A DNA stretch of 11,211 bases, from the NCBI GenBank assembly GCA_001595885.1, contig LSSH01000096.1, forward strand, positions 1 to 11,211, read 5' to 3'. Positions 1 through 7,019 of this stretch are shown here, in pieces. Source of the DNA: Candidatus Proteinoplasmatales archaeon SG8-5 (GTDB lineage: Archaea > Thermoplasmatota > Thermoplasmata > SG8-5). A program made the translations under genes and the position numbers. The notes beneath the pieces are model-generated. The model ran no database searches and was not told where the DNA came from. It saw only the letters and a list, made by a program, of their open reading frames with translations. Position 1 is the stretch's first letter. Every line of letters starts with the position of its first letter.

Positions 1-405
1 GACGCTTCTGTACTCAACCTTCCTGTCTACGAGCCAACCGATAAAGAGGGCCGCCACAACGAAGCCGATGAGGTAGCCGATGGTTGGTCCGTAGACCACT
101 GAAATCCCTCCGACGCCGCCTGTGAACCAGGGGACCCCGGCAAGACCGATGCCGAGGTATAACGCCTGGGCGAGACCGCCCCACAGGTGACCCAGCACCA
201 TGCCGGAAAGGAGCACGACGAACACCTGGCCCGTGAACGGCACCGGCGAGAACGGCACCGGCACACGCACAAATGCGGCCAGACCGGTCAGGCAGGCGAA
301 CCATAGCGCGAGAACTGTCTTCCTCGCAAAATCCAGCTCATATCTCCATTCATAAAACCTGTGTCTTGCATCCAGGAACCTTTCCTTTGAAATGCTGACG
401 AACAT
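1..405 (-). CDS. bioY: BioY-family biotin transporter S component, N-terminal part (cut by left edge)
   Basis: The reverse strand from the ATG at 405 reads open to the window edge, giving the first 135 residues of an integral membrane protein. BioY is the substrate-binding membrane component of ECF-type biotin uptake and can work alone or with an energising ATPase and EcfT. After a charged start (about residues 1-28) comes a helix, then the BioY hallmark: the VPVPFSPVPFTGQ stretch, a helix ending in a G-x-x-x-G region, LYLGIGLAGVPWF, a glycine-rich loop, and a helix beginning with GPTIGYLIGF. A TATA-like box about 32 bases upstream and no Shine-Dalgarno point to a leaderless message. The gene lies behind a radical SAM gene on the same strand but appears to have its own promoter. 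The family call is strong; the C-terminal half is outside the window, so intactness cannot be judged. Confidence 0.9.
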   Translation of the reverse strand, partial: MFVSISKERFLDARHRFYEWRYELDFARKTVLALWFACLTGLAAFVRVPVPFSPVPFTGQVFVVLLSGMVLGHLWGGLAQALYLGIGLAGVPWFTGGVGGISVVYGPTIGYLIGFVVAALFIGWLVDRKVEYRSV

Positions 406-436
406 TCAAGCACCAGTGGGGTGAAGGTCAAGTACG

Positions 437-443
437 TATTAAA
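437..443 (-). promoter_or_regulatory. TATA-like box of bioY
   Basis: On the minus strand the sequence TTTAATA lies about 32 bases upstream of the bioY ATG at 405. That is the distance expected for an archaeal TATA box of a transcript starting at or just before the start codon. No Shine-Dalgarno is seen between box and ATG, which supports leaderless translation. The call is positional and by composition only. Confidence 0.5.
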
Positions 444-494
444 CCTTTTACCAGATTGGATGGAGAGGTTTCCCCCCGAATGTAAATTCAAACC

Positions 495-1547
495 TCATTC
501 CACCAGGTTCAAACCGAGCGAGAAAGCATAGTTCCGGGCTTCAAGGAACTCCGCCGTCTTCAGGGATTTGGATATCTCGGGATAGTCGGAGGCCTGGTAC
601 ATGGGCCGGTACTGGGCCATAACGTTCACGCGAACGCCGTTCCCGAGGTTTTGGGATATCCAATCCAGAGCGGGTTTTGAGCAGCAGTCCACGTGATGGG
701 GAAGCACCAGGTGGCGGATGATTACCTCGGCCTGCTCCCTGGCCATCATGTGGTTCCGGGTTATGACCTCCCAGTAATCCTTCACCTTGGACAACCGCTC
801 ACCGCAGTTGCTGTTCCCGTACTTGAAGTCGGTAAGGTAGAGGTCGATGACGCAGTCAAGAAGCTTCATGGTCTCTTCTGTCAGGTACATGTTTGAGTTC
901 CACACCTGGGGCAGGTTAGTGGCGGATATAGAAAGGACCTCGAGGATGAACTCCAGGTTCGATGTCGGGTCACCGCCCACCCAGTTCACGTTACGTGCCG
1001 AGGGTTCCTTGCGTGCGATGAGGTCTGCCACGACCTTGGGCGCGAAATATTCGCCTCGTGAGGGGTACTGGCTAATATCGCAGTTCTGGCAGAACACACA
1101 CTCGAAGGTGCAGCCGGAGAAGAATATCGTATACGATGGCACGAGCTCCGGCTCCTCGCCGAAGTGCAAGAACTCGGAGGAGATGCGCGGTTCAAGGACG
1201 CCGCAACGGCCCTTCTGACCGTTCGTCCGGTCGACACCGCACCTTCTCTCGCATAGCCTGCATGAGTCGAGCATCTTCCCGGCCAATGCGAGCTTGAGGT
1301 CAAGGAGGGTCTGTCCGCTTTTGTTTAATGTTGCTACCGCATGTTTTTCTGATCCCCCACTAGTTCTACGCGCTGGCTCTCCATCCTTGAAACGGCTGAG
1401 TACCTTATCATGGACTTCCATCAATACGTCGAAGGATTGTGTCGGGTCGAAGTCGACGGAATAGGCTTTCAGGGCCTTGAACCTGGGTTGCCTTTCCTTT
1501 CTCAGGACCGATATGTAATCGGGCAACGCGACCTCGATTTCCTCCAT
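495..1547 (-). CDS. PflX-like radical SAM protein (COG1313 type)
   Basis: A cytosolic iron-sulfur enzyme of 350 residues from the ATG at 1547. Residues 146-153 form the radical SAM CxxxCxxC motif (C146, C150, C153, reading CTFECVFC), followed by QN as in pyruvate formate-lyase activating-enzyme homologues of the PflX group. Upstream is a second Cys set (C96, C99, C103, C115), typical of this group. A GGDP motif at 191-194 stands where many radical SAM proteins have GGEP, the segment contacting S-adenosylmethionine. An in-frame start 17 codons further up would lie in the divergent promoter region, so the ATG at 1547 is preferred. No glycyl-radical partner gene is nearby, so the target is unknown; activase and radical SAM modification roles are both open. 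The first 90 residues are poorly conserved in my reading. Family confidence is high, function low. Confidence 0.85.
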   Translation of the reverse strand: MEEIEVALPDYISVLRKERQPRFKALKAYSVDFDPTQSFDVLMEVHDKVLSRFKDGEPARRTSGGSEKHAVATLNKSGQTLLDLKLALAGKMLDSCRLCERRCGVDRTNGQKGRCGVLEPRISSEFLHFGEEPELVPSYTIFFSGCTFECVFCQNCDISQYPSRGEYFAPKVVADLIARKEPSARNVNWVGGDPTSNLEFILEVLSISATNLPQVWNSNMYLTEETMKLLDCVIDLYLTDFKYGNSNCGERLSKVKDYWEVITRNHMMAREQAEVIIRHLVLPHHVDCCSKPALDWISQNLGNGVRVNVMAQYRPMYQASDYPEISKSLKTAEFLEARNYAFSLGLNLVE

Positions 1548-1559
1548 GGGCCAGAATAG

Positions 1560-1567
1560 TTTTATAC
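1560..1567 (+). promoter_or_regulatory. TATA-like box of the alkyltransferase-endonuclease V gene
   Basis: TTTTATAC is centred about 27 bases upstream of the ATG at 1591. This spacing fits a leaderless archaeal transcript and is the main reason for choosing that ATG over the GTG at 1582. No Shine-Dalgarno is seen. Confidence 0.5.
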
Positions 1568-1568
1568 G

Positions 1569-1576
1569 GTTTATGT
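1569..1576 (-). promoter_or_regulatory. TATA-like box of the radical SAM gene
   Basis: On the minus strand ACATAAAC is centred about 25 bases upstream of the ATG at 1547. It overlaps the region driving the divergent repair gene. The match is weak and positional. Confidence 0.35.
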
Positions 1577-1590
1577 AGTTTGTGCAGCCG

Positions 1591-2550
1591 ATGGACATAG
1601 ACCTCTACAAGGAGTGCGGCAGGATAGCCAACCAGGTGCCCGAGGGAATGGTGACTACCTACGGTGCCATAGCCCGAGCCCTCGGGGACATCAGGGCCAG
1701 GAGGGCCGTGGGCGTAATCATGAACACATATGACGGCAAGAGGACACCGATGCCCTGTCATCGGGTGGTCTATCACGATGGTTCATTGGGTGGCTTCGCG
1801 TATGGCCTGGATGCGAAGGTGAAGAGACTGAAGCCGGAAGGCGTAAGTGTCAAGGACGGCAGGATTGCGGGTTTCGAGAAAATAAATTTTTCGGATTTCA
1901 AGACCCCAAGCCCGAAGCCGCTGGAAAAAGCCAGGGAAGAGCAGTTGCGCCTGGCCGGGAAGGTGAGCACAAGTGATGTCAGGCCCTTGCCGAACCTGAC
2001 GCTCGGTCTTGATGTATCCTATTCGGGGATCCGCGCCTATGGCGTAGGAATCCTCTTTGATATTGGCAACAACGAGCCCGTCAAAACCATAAGAACCAAG
2101 GCAGAGGTGAGGTTCCCATACGTGCCCACCTATCTCGGTTTCAGGGAGATGCCTATCTTCAGGAAGATAATCGCGAAGGTCGAGGAACCGGTGGTCCTCA
2201 TGCTGGACGGCAACGGAACCATCCACCCGTTCGGCCTAGGCATCGCCAGCCACATCGGTGTCGAGCTCGGAATGCCTTCCTTGGGTGTGGCAAAGAGCCT
2301 CCTGTGCGGAGAGACGGAATCCGAACCGACCAGGAAGGGCGCAGCCGAACCTGTCAGACTCGACGGTAAAACAATCGGCCACGCGTTGAGAACGTCCGAA
2401 CGTGCGAAACCCGTTTACGTTTCTGCGGGTCACCGGATTTCGCAAGATTCCGCCGTAACCATCGTGGGGAAGGTATCCAGACTGAAGGTGCCGGAACCGG
2501 TGCGCCTCGCTCATATCGAGGCTACAAAGTTCAGGAAGGAGAGCGCGTGA
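1591..2550 (+). CDS. O6-alkylguanine-DNA alkyltransferase / endonuclease V fusion
   Basis: A 319-residue two-domain DNA-repair protein. Residues 1-95 are the DNA-binding/active-site domain of O6-alkylguanine alkyltransferase: the winged-helix recognition segment around 33-45 and the PCHR acceptor motif at 55-58, with Cys56 intact (alkyltransferase-like proteins have Trp there). It removes alkyl groups from guanine by suicide transfer. Residues 110-315 are endonuclease V, which nicks near deaminated bases such as inosine: catalytic Asp141 in GLDVSY, Glu186 in the YLGFRE segment, Asp206 in MLDG, Lys235 in GVAK and His281 in the SAGHRIS motif. The alkyltransferase lacks the usual N-terminal domain. 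A bifunctional protein of this arrangement has been characterised from Ferroplasma acidarmanus, so the fusion is known. The gene overlaps the next by GTGA, implying translational coupling. All expected catalytic residues are present. Confidence 0.93.
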   Translation: MDIDLYKECGRIANQVPEGMVTTYGAIARALGDIRARRAVGVIMNTYDGKRTPMPCHRVVYHDGSLGGFAYGLDAKVKRLKPEGVSVKDGRIAGFEKINFSDFKTPSPKPLEKAREEQLRLAGKVSTSDVRPLPNLTLGLDVSYSGIRAYGVGILFDIGNNEPVKTIRTKAEVRFPYVPTYLGFREMPIFRKIIAKVEEPVVLMLDGNGTIHPFGLGIASHIGVELGMPSLGVAKSLLCGETESEPTRKGAAEPVRLDGKTIGHALRTSERAKPVYVSAGHRISQDSAVTIVGKVSRLKVPEPVRLAHIEATKFRKESA

Positions 2551-3446
2551 ACATAATCGTCTACGGCGCCGGGGCCATCGGCAGCCTCTTCGGTGGATTC
2601 GTGGCAAAGAATAACGATGTCACACTCATCGGGCGGAAAGAGCATATGGATGCAGTGCGCACAAAAGGGCTCACGATAACCGGGAAGACTGAATTACATA
2701 CAAGGCCCAGGACCGCAATTACATCTCGGGAGTGCGGGCCCGCAGACCTTCTCGTATTGACTGTCAAATCATACGATACCGAGATGGCCGTCAGGGATGT
2801 CGGTCCATTGATACGGGAGGATACAGTTGTCATGAGCCTGCAGAACGGGCTTGGCAACCTCGAGGCTATACTTGACACACTTAAGCATGCAAATGTCATC
2901 GGCGGCGTGACCAGCCACGGAGCGGTAATTATTGAACCCGGTGTGATCGAGCATACTGGCATCGGTGACACCACCGTAGGGGACTTTGCGGGTTCCGGGA
3001 ACGCCGAACCCATTGCACAACTGCTGACCGAGAGCGGCATTCAAACGGAAACCAGCGACAACATCATCGAGGATGTGTGGTTCAAGGCCCTCGTCAACGC
3101 TGCCATCAATCCGCTGGCCACGCTGGCCAACTCCCCGAACGGCGTATTGTTAGAGGATGAGGGATTGAGAAGAATGGCCCGCGAGATCGTTTCGGAGGGG
3201 GTGAGGGTGGCGAAAGCCCACGATATTAAGCTCGATGAGCAGACGGCCTATTCGCGGGTGATGAAGGTTGCGGAGCAAACCTCCCAGAACAGGAACAGCA
3301 TGCTGCAGGACCTGGCCAGAGGCAAACGTACGGAGATAGACCGTATCAACGGGGCGATCGCGAAGCTCGGGGCCGAGGTTGGTATCGATACCCCCGTCAA
3401 CATCGGTCTGGTCACACAGATCAAGTACATCGAGGAGATGGCGTAA
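2547..3446 (+). CDS. panE: 2-dehydropantoate 2-reductase (ketopantoate reductase)
   Basis: A 299-residue cytosolic enzyme that reduces ketopantoate to pantoate with NADPH, a step of coenzyme A synthesis. It starts with a Rossmann nucleotide-binding loop (GAGAIG, residues 7-12) and has LTVK at 71-74 with the conserved Lys74. The C-terminal helical domain carries DVWFKALVNAAINPL (175-190) with catalytic Lys180, Asn184 and Asn188, and a substrate-binding SMLQDLARGKRTEID segment (251-265) with Ser251 and Glu263. The length matches the ApbA/PanE family. The start is a GTG overlapping the upstream stop codon (GTGA), with a strong Shine-Dalgarno AGGAAGGAG at 2533-2541, so translation is coupled to the repair gene. 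No functional link between the two genes is obvious. Other ApbA-family reductases exist, but the complete active site makes panE the best call. Confidence 0.9.
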   Translation: MNIIVYGAGAIGSLFGGFVAKNNDVTLIGRKEHMDAVRTKGLTITGKTELHTRPRTAITSRECGPADLLVLTVKSYDTEMAVRDVGPLIREDTVVMSLQNGLGNLEAILDTLKHANVIGGVTSHGAVIIEPGVIEHTGIGDTTVGDFAGSGNAEPIAQLLTESGIQTETSDNIIEDVWFKALVNAAINPLATLANSPNGVLLEDEGLRRMAREIVSEGVRVAKAHDIKLDEQTAYSRVMKVAEQTSQNRNSMLQDLARGKRTEIDRINGAIAKLGAEVGIDTPVNIGLVTQIKYIEEMA

Positions 3447-3479
3447 AGGCTAAATCGGTGTCAGCCTATATCATGACCG

Positions 3480-4064
3480 ATGACCGACAACATAATCACG
3501 ATATTGCTGGCCCTCATTCTCTTGCTCATCGGCATCGCATTGGCCTTCCTGGGCAGGTCCATTTGGGGGCGGCTAATGTCCATTCTCGGCAGCATAATCG
3601 GCTGGTTTCTAGGTTATTTCATAGCAGAATATTTCATTCAGCCCGATACCGTGGGCGAATGGGTCGTGGTCATAATAATCGCGTTCATTGCCAGCTTCAT
3701 CATGGGCCTGATTTTCGGGTTCCTGGTCGAGGTTGCCCTGGCCCTCATCACGGGGGCACTGATTGGCGGTCTGGCCTTTTTCATGACCGATTCGGAGATC
3801 GTCGGCATTATAGTATTTGCCGTCGCATTTGTGCTCGCATACATCTTCATCGAGAGCATCATCCTTTTCATCACTGCCCTGATAGGTGCGCTGTGTGCCG
3901 GGTATGCAGTCTACCTGATTATGGAGGAGTATTACTACGGTGTACTCGTGTTCATACTCATCTTCATCTGCGGCGTGATTATCCAGATCTTCAGGGAAAA
4001 AGAGGATGACAGGCGTTACAGGGAGGCTCGAAGGGGCAGGCGACCGAGGAACGGGTATCGATGA
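3480..4064 (+). CDS. Seven-helix membrane protein, DUF4203/TMEM198-like
   Basis: A 194-residue very hydrophobic protein with about seven predicted membrane segments (roughly 5-24, 31-49, 61-79, 83-101, 107-124, 125-146, 153-171). It ends in a strongly basic, probably cytoplasmic tail (172-194, rich in Arg). Many helices contain small-residue patterns (G-x-x-x-G or A-x-x-x-G), suggesting tight packing. The pattern resembles the DUF4203/TMEM198-type family, but that is recognition by feel and the function is unknown. The start ATG has no Shine-Dalgarno; a weak TAAAT run about 27 bases upstream could be its own promoter. The gene overlaps the following ABC ATPase gene by ATGA, so it may be cotranscribed and could be an accessory part of that exporter. 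This is inferred from position only. Confidence 0.7.
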   Translation: MTDNIITILLALILLLIGIALAFLGRSIWGRLMSILGSIIGWFLGYFIAEYFIQPDTVGEWVVVIIIAFIASFIMGLIFGFLVEVALALITGALIGGLAFFMTDSEIVGIIVFAVAFVLAYIFIESIILFITALIGALCAGYAVYLIMEEYYYGVLVFILIFICGVIIQIFREKEDDRRYREARRGRRPRNGYR

Positions 4065-4984
4065 TCACGACGAAGGGCCTGAGCAGAGCCTTCGGCCCCA
4101 TATTGGCCGTTAACAAACTTGACCTGAACATCCAAGATGGGCAGATCTTCGGTCTCATTGGACCCAACGGTGCGGGGAAGACCACCACAATACGAATGCT
4201 CACCTGCCTTATCGAACCTACCCTTGGCAGTGCCCAGCTTGACGGTTTTGACATCAGGAAGGAGGATGACAAGTACAGGATCAGGGAGATCACGGGCCTC
4301 CTGCCGGAAAGTCCAGGCCTTTACGAGACCCTCAGCGCATACCAGAACCTGGAATATTACGCAGACCTGTATGACATGGACCCTACGGTAAAGGACCTGT
4401 CAATAGAGAGATACCTACGCATGCTAGGCATCTGGGACAAGAGTGACGTCACCTGCGGCACCTTCTCGCGCGGCATGAAACAGAAACTCGCCATTGTCCG
4501 GGCGCTCATACATGAGCCCAAGTACCTGCTGCTGGACGAGCCGACTGCGAGCCTTGACCCTGCTTCTGTGGCCACAGTGAGGGAGTTCATCTCCGAGCTG
4601 AAGACGAAAAAGCGTACGATCTTCATCAACACGCATAACCTTGATGAGGCGGAGCGGCTCTGTGACCGCGTAGGCATCTTCAACAAGAAGCTCATTGCAG
4701 AGGGGACGCCCAAAGAACTGGCGCTCAAGCTCTGGCCCAGGCGGGTTGTCATTGAGGTCAGGAATCCGAACGAATGGTATGCTAAAAACCTCTCTGCACT
4801 CAGCGGTGTGACATTTGTCGAAGCTACTGGATTGCGATTGATGGTGGATGTGGACGACCCCGGGGTAAGGGCGCCAGAGATAGTAAAGGTCCTCGTGGAG
4901 AACGGGGCCGAGGTCTCCAGCGTCAACGAGGAGGTCCACAACCTCGAGGAGGTCTACCTCGAGCTGATAGGGGGCAAGTCATGA
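4061..4984 (+). CDS. ABC transporter ATP-binding protein (NatA-like)
   Basis: A 307-residue nucleotide-binding subunit that powers the permease encoded next. It has Walker A GPNGAGKT (34-41), a Q-loop region reading LLPESPGLY in which Glu83 replaces the usual Gln, a degenerate signature FSRGMKQK (135-142) in place of LSGGQ, Walker B LLLDEP with Asp159 and Glu160 (156-161), a D-loop ASLD and H-loop His192. The Glu-for-Gln change and an [FY]S[RK]GM signature are typical of NatA-type exporters in the ABC-2 group. The C-terminal extension (about 225-307) is usual for this subfamily. The start overlaps the upstream stop and the end overlaps the permease start (ATGA both times), so the three genes probably form one operon. 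The substrate cannot be read from the sequence. Confidence 0.92.
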   Translation: MITTKGLSRAFGPILAVNKLDLNIQDGQIFGLIGPNGAGKTTTIRMLTCLIEPTLGSAQLDGFDIRKEDDKYRIREITGLLPESPGLYETLSAYQNLEYYADLYDMDPTVKDLSIERYLRMLGIWDKSDVTCGTFSRGMKQKLAIVRALIHEPKYLLLDEPTASLDPASVATVREFISELKTKKRTIFINTHNLDEAERLCDRVGIFNKKLIAEGTPKELALKLWPRRVVIEVRNPNEWYAKNLSALSGVTFVEATGLRLMVDVDDPGVRAPEIVKVLVENGAEVSSVNEEVHNLEEVYLELIGGKS

Positions 4985-6114
4985 GGCTCAGGTGGGACAA
5001 GGTCTGGATTGTGGCCAGGAAGGACCTGTGGGAGTTCAGGCGCAACAAGTTCATCATCTACACGATGCTCATCACGCCCATCATCATGGCGATGCTGGTG
5101 CCCATCGGGACCTTCATACCGCTTAAGGATGTCCTCGTCGAGGCCAACGTGGGGGAAGAATTCGATTATGACAGGGTCCACACGCCCTTCGTCTTCGTCA
5201 CCATAGACCAAAACAACATAGACATGTACCATGACCTGAGCAGCAACATGTCGTTCTATCAGGAGTATGCCAGTATTCGGAACGTATCGATCAGAAGCGT
5301 CACCTTCCACAACTGTATAATCGTGAATACCACTATCGAAGAGGCGATAATCTGGGATTCGGTGATCTCGGAATCGGTCGTGACCAGTGGAATGATCACC
5401 GACTCGTTCATCCTGAACTCCACTGTCTGGCACGGCAGGATCGCCGGTTCGTCCGGTACGAACATCACCACGAACGATGCCTACCGGACAGACAGCGACC
5501 TCTACGACGTCCATCTCCCGGCCGAGTTGGACATGGTGGCGTTCTACCGCACTCTCATGGATTCAATGCTCATACTGTTCGTGATGCTGCCGGCCATATT
5601 GCCGACCGTCCTGGCATCGTACAGCTTCATCGGAGAGAAACAGAACAAGTCGTTGGAACCACTCCTTGCCACTCCCACTTCTGACATGGAGTTATTGCTG
5701 GGCAAGAGCCTTTCGGTGTTCATTCCTACGATGACCTCTACACTCGTCGCCTTCATACTATTCGCCGTTCTGGTGGATTATTTCACATACAGCTTCTTCC
5801 ACGAGATAATGATTCCCGATGCAAGATGGATTGTGGCCATCGTGGTCATTTCCCCTCTCTTCTGCATCATGGGTATTATGATCAACGTATTGATCTCCTC
5901 GAAGGTCAGTGACGTGAGGGCCAGCCAGCAGATCGGTTCGCTTGTCGTACTGCCCATCGTCGCCCTCTTCATCATGAGCAGCATGCAGCTGTTCGCGCTC
6001 AACATGATGATGCTGTTGGTCCTGGCTCTTTTCCTGGTCGGACTGGATGGGCTTGTATTCTGGTTGAGCTACAAATCCTTCAAAAGGGAAAAGATACTTG
6101 TAGAGTGGAGATGA
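4981..6114 (+). CDS. ABC-2 type permease with a pentapeptide-repeat extracytoplasmic loop
   Basis: A 377-residue membrane subunit paired with the ATPase just upstream (ATGA overlap, GGGGG Shine-Dalgarno-like run before the ATG). One membrane helix lies at about 24-46, then a large outside loop (about 50-190), then five helices (about 192-212, 245-270, 283-305, 317-337, 340-362). This is the ABC-2/NatB layout, and the EKQNKSLEPLLATP segment (219-232) is the typical cytoplasmic coupling region. The outside loop contains twelve uninterrupted five-residue repeats (97-156), described separately. The substrate is unknown; export of a small molecule, lipid or ion is usual for this family. The stop codon abuts that of the convergent regulator gene with no bases between them. 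Confidence 0.88.
   Translation: MRLRWDKVWIVARKDLWEFRRNKFIIYTMLITPIIMAMLVPIGTFIPLKDVLVEANVGEEFDYDRVHTPFVFVTIDQNNIDMYHDLSSNMSFYQEYASIRNVSIRSVTFHNCIIVNTTIEEAIIWDSVISESVVTSGMITDSFILNSTVWHGRIAGSSGTNITTNDAYRTDSDLYDVHLPAELDMVAFYRTLMDSMLILFVMLPAILPTVLASYSFIGEKQNKSLEPLLATPTSDMELLLGKSLSVFIPTMTSTLVAFILFAVLVDYFTYSFFHEIMIPDARWIVAIVVISPLFCIMGIMINVLISSKVSDVRASQQIGSLVVLPIVALFIMSSMQLFALNMMMLLVLALFLVGLDGLVFWLSYKSFKREKILVEWR
5269..5448 (+). repeat. Twelve tandem pentapeptide repeats within the ABC-2 permease
   Basis: Residues 97-156 of the permease fall into twelve consecutive five-residue units without a gap: ASIRN, VSIRS, VTFHN, CIIVN, TTIEE, AIIWD, SVISE, SVVTS, GMITD, SFILN, STVWH, GRIAG. The first position is always small or beta-branched (A, V, C, T, S, G), the third is always Ile, Val or Phe, and the fifth is mostly polar. 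This is the pentapeptide-repeat pattern, which in solved proteins folds as a right-handed square beta-helix with four repeats per turn, so three turns are expected. The DNA is not repeated, so the repeat is old or selected at protein level. Confidence 0.75.
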
Positions 6115-6801
6115 TCAGCGATGCGCCTCGAGGCGCTTGGCCAGTTCATCTGGCTTGACATCGGTTCTGAGAAGCACAATGTGTTCGAGCTCTGCCAGAC
6201 GGACCGCCAGGTCATCTACGTTCTCTGGTCGTATATAAACGACAATGGCCGGTTTCATGGGATGTGCCCTAACAGCTATCATGGGCGAGCGCCCGTAATG
6301 GACCCCCGAGAACAGAAGAGCGCGTTCTGTGCTCCAGCCATACACCTTCATGTAATCGTTGGAAGTATATGATGTGATTGCCTTGATGCTGTCGATGATA
6401 GTGTAACCGAAGATCTGCCTGCCCATGTCCACGGATTCTGTATTGAGGCATTCGGAGTCCGTGATTTCGATGAAGCGCTCCACCGACCACGCCGATGAGA
6501 ACTCGCCTATGCTGATGATTGCACTGGTGTCCTCCTCGTCCTCGAACCTCTTTAGGTTCTCTCCTCCCCTGGCCAGCTCGATATCGATAAGGGCGTCGAT
6601 TATCTTCCTGACGGTGGCTATTCCCGGCGACTGCCTGCGCCCGGCCTCGTAATCGCTGATTACCGATGGGGACACCTCCAGGGTCAAGGCCAGCTCCTTC
6701 TGTGATATCGCAAACAGGTTGCGCCACTTGCGTATCGTGCTTCCGGCCTCGTTCGAGAGGGTGATCTCGCCTGCGATCTTCTCCTTCAGGGTCTGATGCA
6801 T
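6115..6801 (-). CDS. XRE-type HTH transcriptional regulator (COG1709-like)
   Basis: A 228-residue predicted DNA-binding protein. Residues about 22-58 form a Cro/C1-type helix-turn-helix (ISQKELALTLEVSPSVISDYEAGRR, with the Ser-Val-Ile-Ser-Asp-Tyr-Glu recognition helix). The remaining ~150 residues match the archaeal regulators I know as COG1709, with a mixed alpha/beta domain of unknown ligand (GYTIIDSIKAI, LLFSGVHYGRSPMIAVRAHP, PAIVVYIRPENVDDLA). A TATA-like TTATATAT about 24 bases upstream of the ATG and no Shine-Dalgarno indicate a leaderless message. It converges with the ABC exporter operon and shares no spacer with it, so regulating that operon is possible but unproven. The upstream side faces the tRNA gene across about 220 bases. 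Confidence 0.85.
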   Translation of the reverse strand: MHQTLKEKIAGEITLSNEAGSTIRKWRNLFAISQKELALTLEVSPSVISDYEAGRRQSPGIATVRKIIDALIDIELARGGENLKRFEDEEDTSAIISIGEFSSAWSVERFIEITDSECLNTESVDMGRQIFGYTIIDSIKAITSYTSNDYMKVYGWSTERALLFSGVHYGRSPMIAVRAHPMKPAIVVYIRPENVDDLAVRLAELEHIVLLRTDVKPDELAKRLEAHR

Positions 6802-6821
6802 TAATGATGGATTGACATGTC

Positions 6822-6829
6822 ATATATAA
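6822..6829 (-). promoter_or_regulatory. TATA box of the XRE regulator gene
   Basis: On the minus strand TTATATAT is centred about 24-25 bases upstream of the ATG at 6801. It is the clearest TATA-like element of the window and fits a leaderless transcript. Confidence 0.6.
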
Positions 6830-6922
6830 TATTGTCGAAGTTTCTGCCGGCATTTGACGTAGGGAACTGTATTTAGTTTTCGTTACGGTAATCATCAGTA
6901 GATTATCTGCTCCAGTTCCTAC

Positions 6923-6956
6923 GGAGTTTGGTTTGTATTCTGTCAATTCAAACTCC
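6923..6956. repeat. 8-bp inverted repeat in the regulator-tRNA intergenic region
   Basis: GGAGTTTG (6923-6930) is followed after 18 bases by its perfect inverse complement CAAACTCC (6949-6956). It lies between the regulator promoter and the tRNA promoter and could be an operator or a hairpin in RNA. Chance occurrence is quite possible. Nothing else stands out between 6830 and 6986. Confidence 0.3.
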
Positions 6957-6987
6957 AACTTGCCAGAGAAACCATCTACAACAATCA

Positions 6988-6994
6988 TTTATAC
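6988..6994 (+). promoter_or_regulatory. TATA box of the tRNA-Pro gene
   Basis: TTTATAC is centred about 29 bases upstream of the first base of the tRNA (7020). This is the normal position for an archaeal tRNA promoter with a short leader trimmed by RNase P. Confidence 0.6.
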
Positions 6995-7019
6995 AGATTG
7001 TCCTTTTCCGGATTGAATT

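Noticed and set aside
1582..1590. GTG start three codons upstream for the repair fusion
   Set aside because: No Shine-Dalgarno is present, and the TATA-like box is at the better distance for the ATG at 1591.
1548..1598. Upstream ATG adding 17 residues to the radical SAM protein
   Set aside because: It would extend into the divergent gene and beyond its own TATA-like box; the added residues show no family similarity.
3458..4009. An open frame of 183 codons on the plus strand inside the membrane-protein gene
   Set aside because: The product is rich in His, Arg and Cys with no motif, whereas the overlapping frame gives a coherent seven-helix protein with a natural overlap to the next gene.
6269..6988. 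A long open frame of 239 codons on the minus strand
   Set aside because: It overlaps the XRE regulator in another frame, its product is low-complexity Arg/His-rich, and the regulator shows clear domain motifs.
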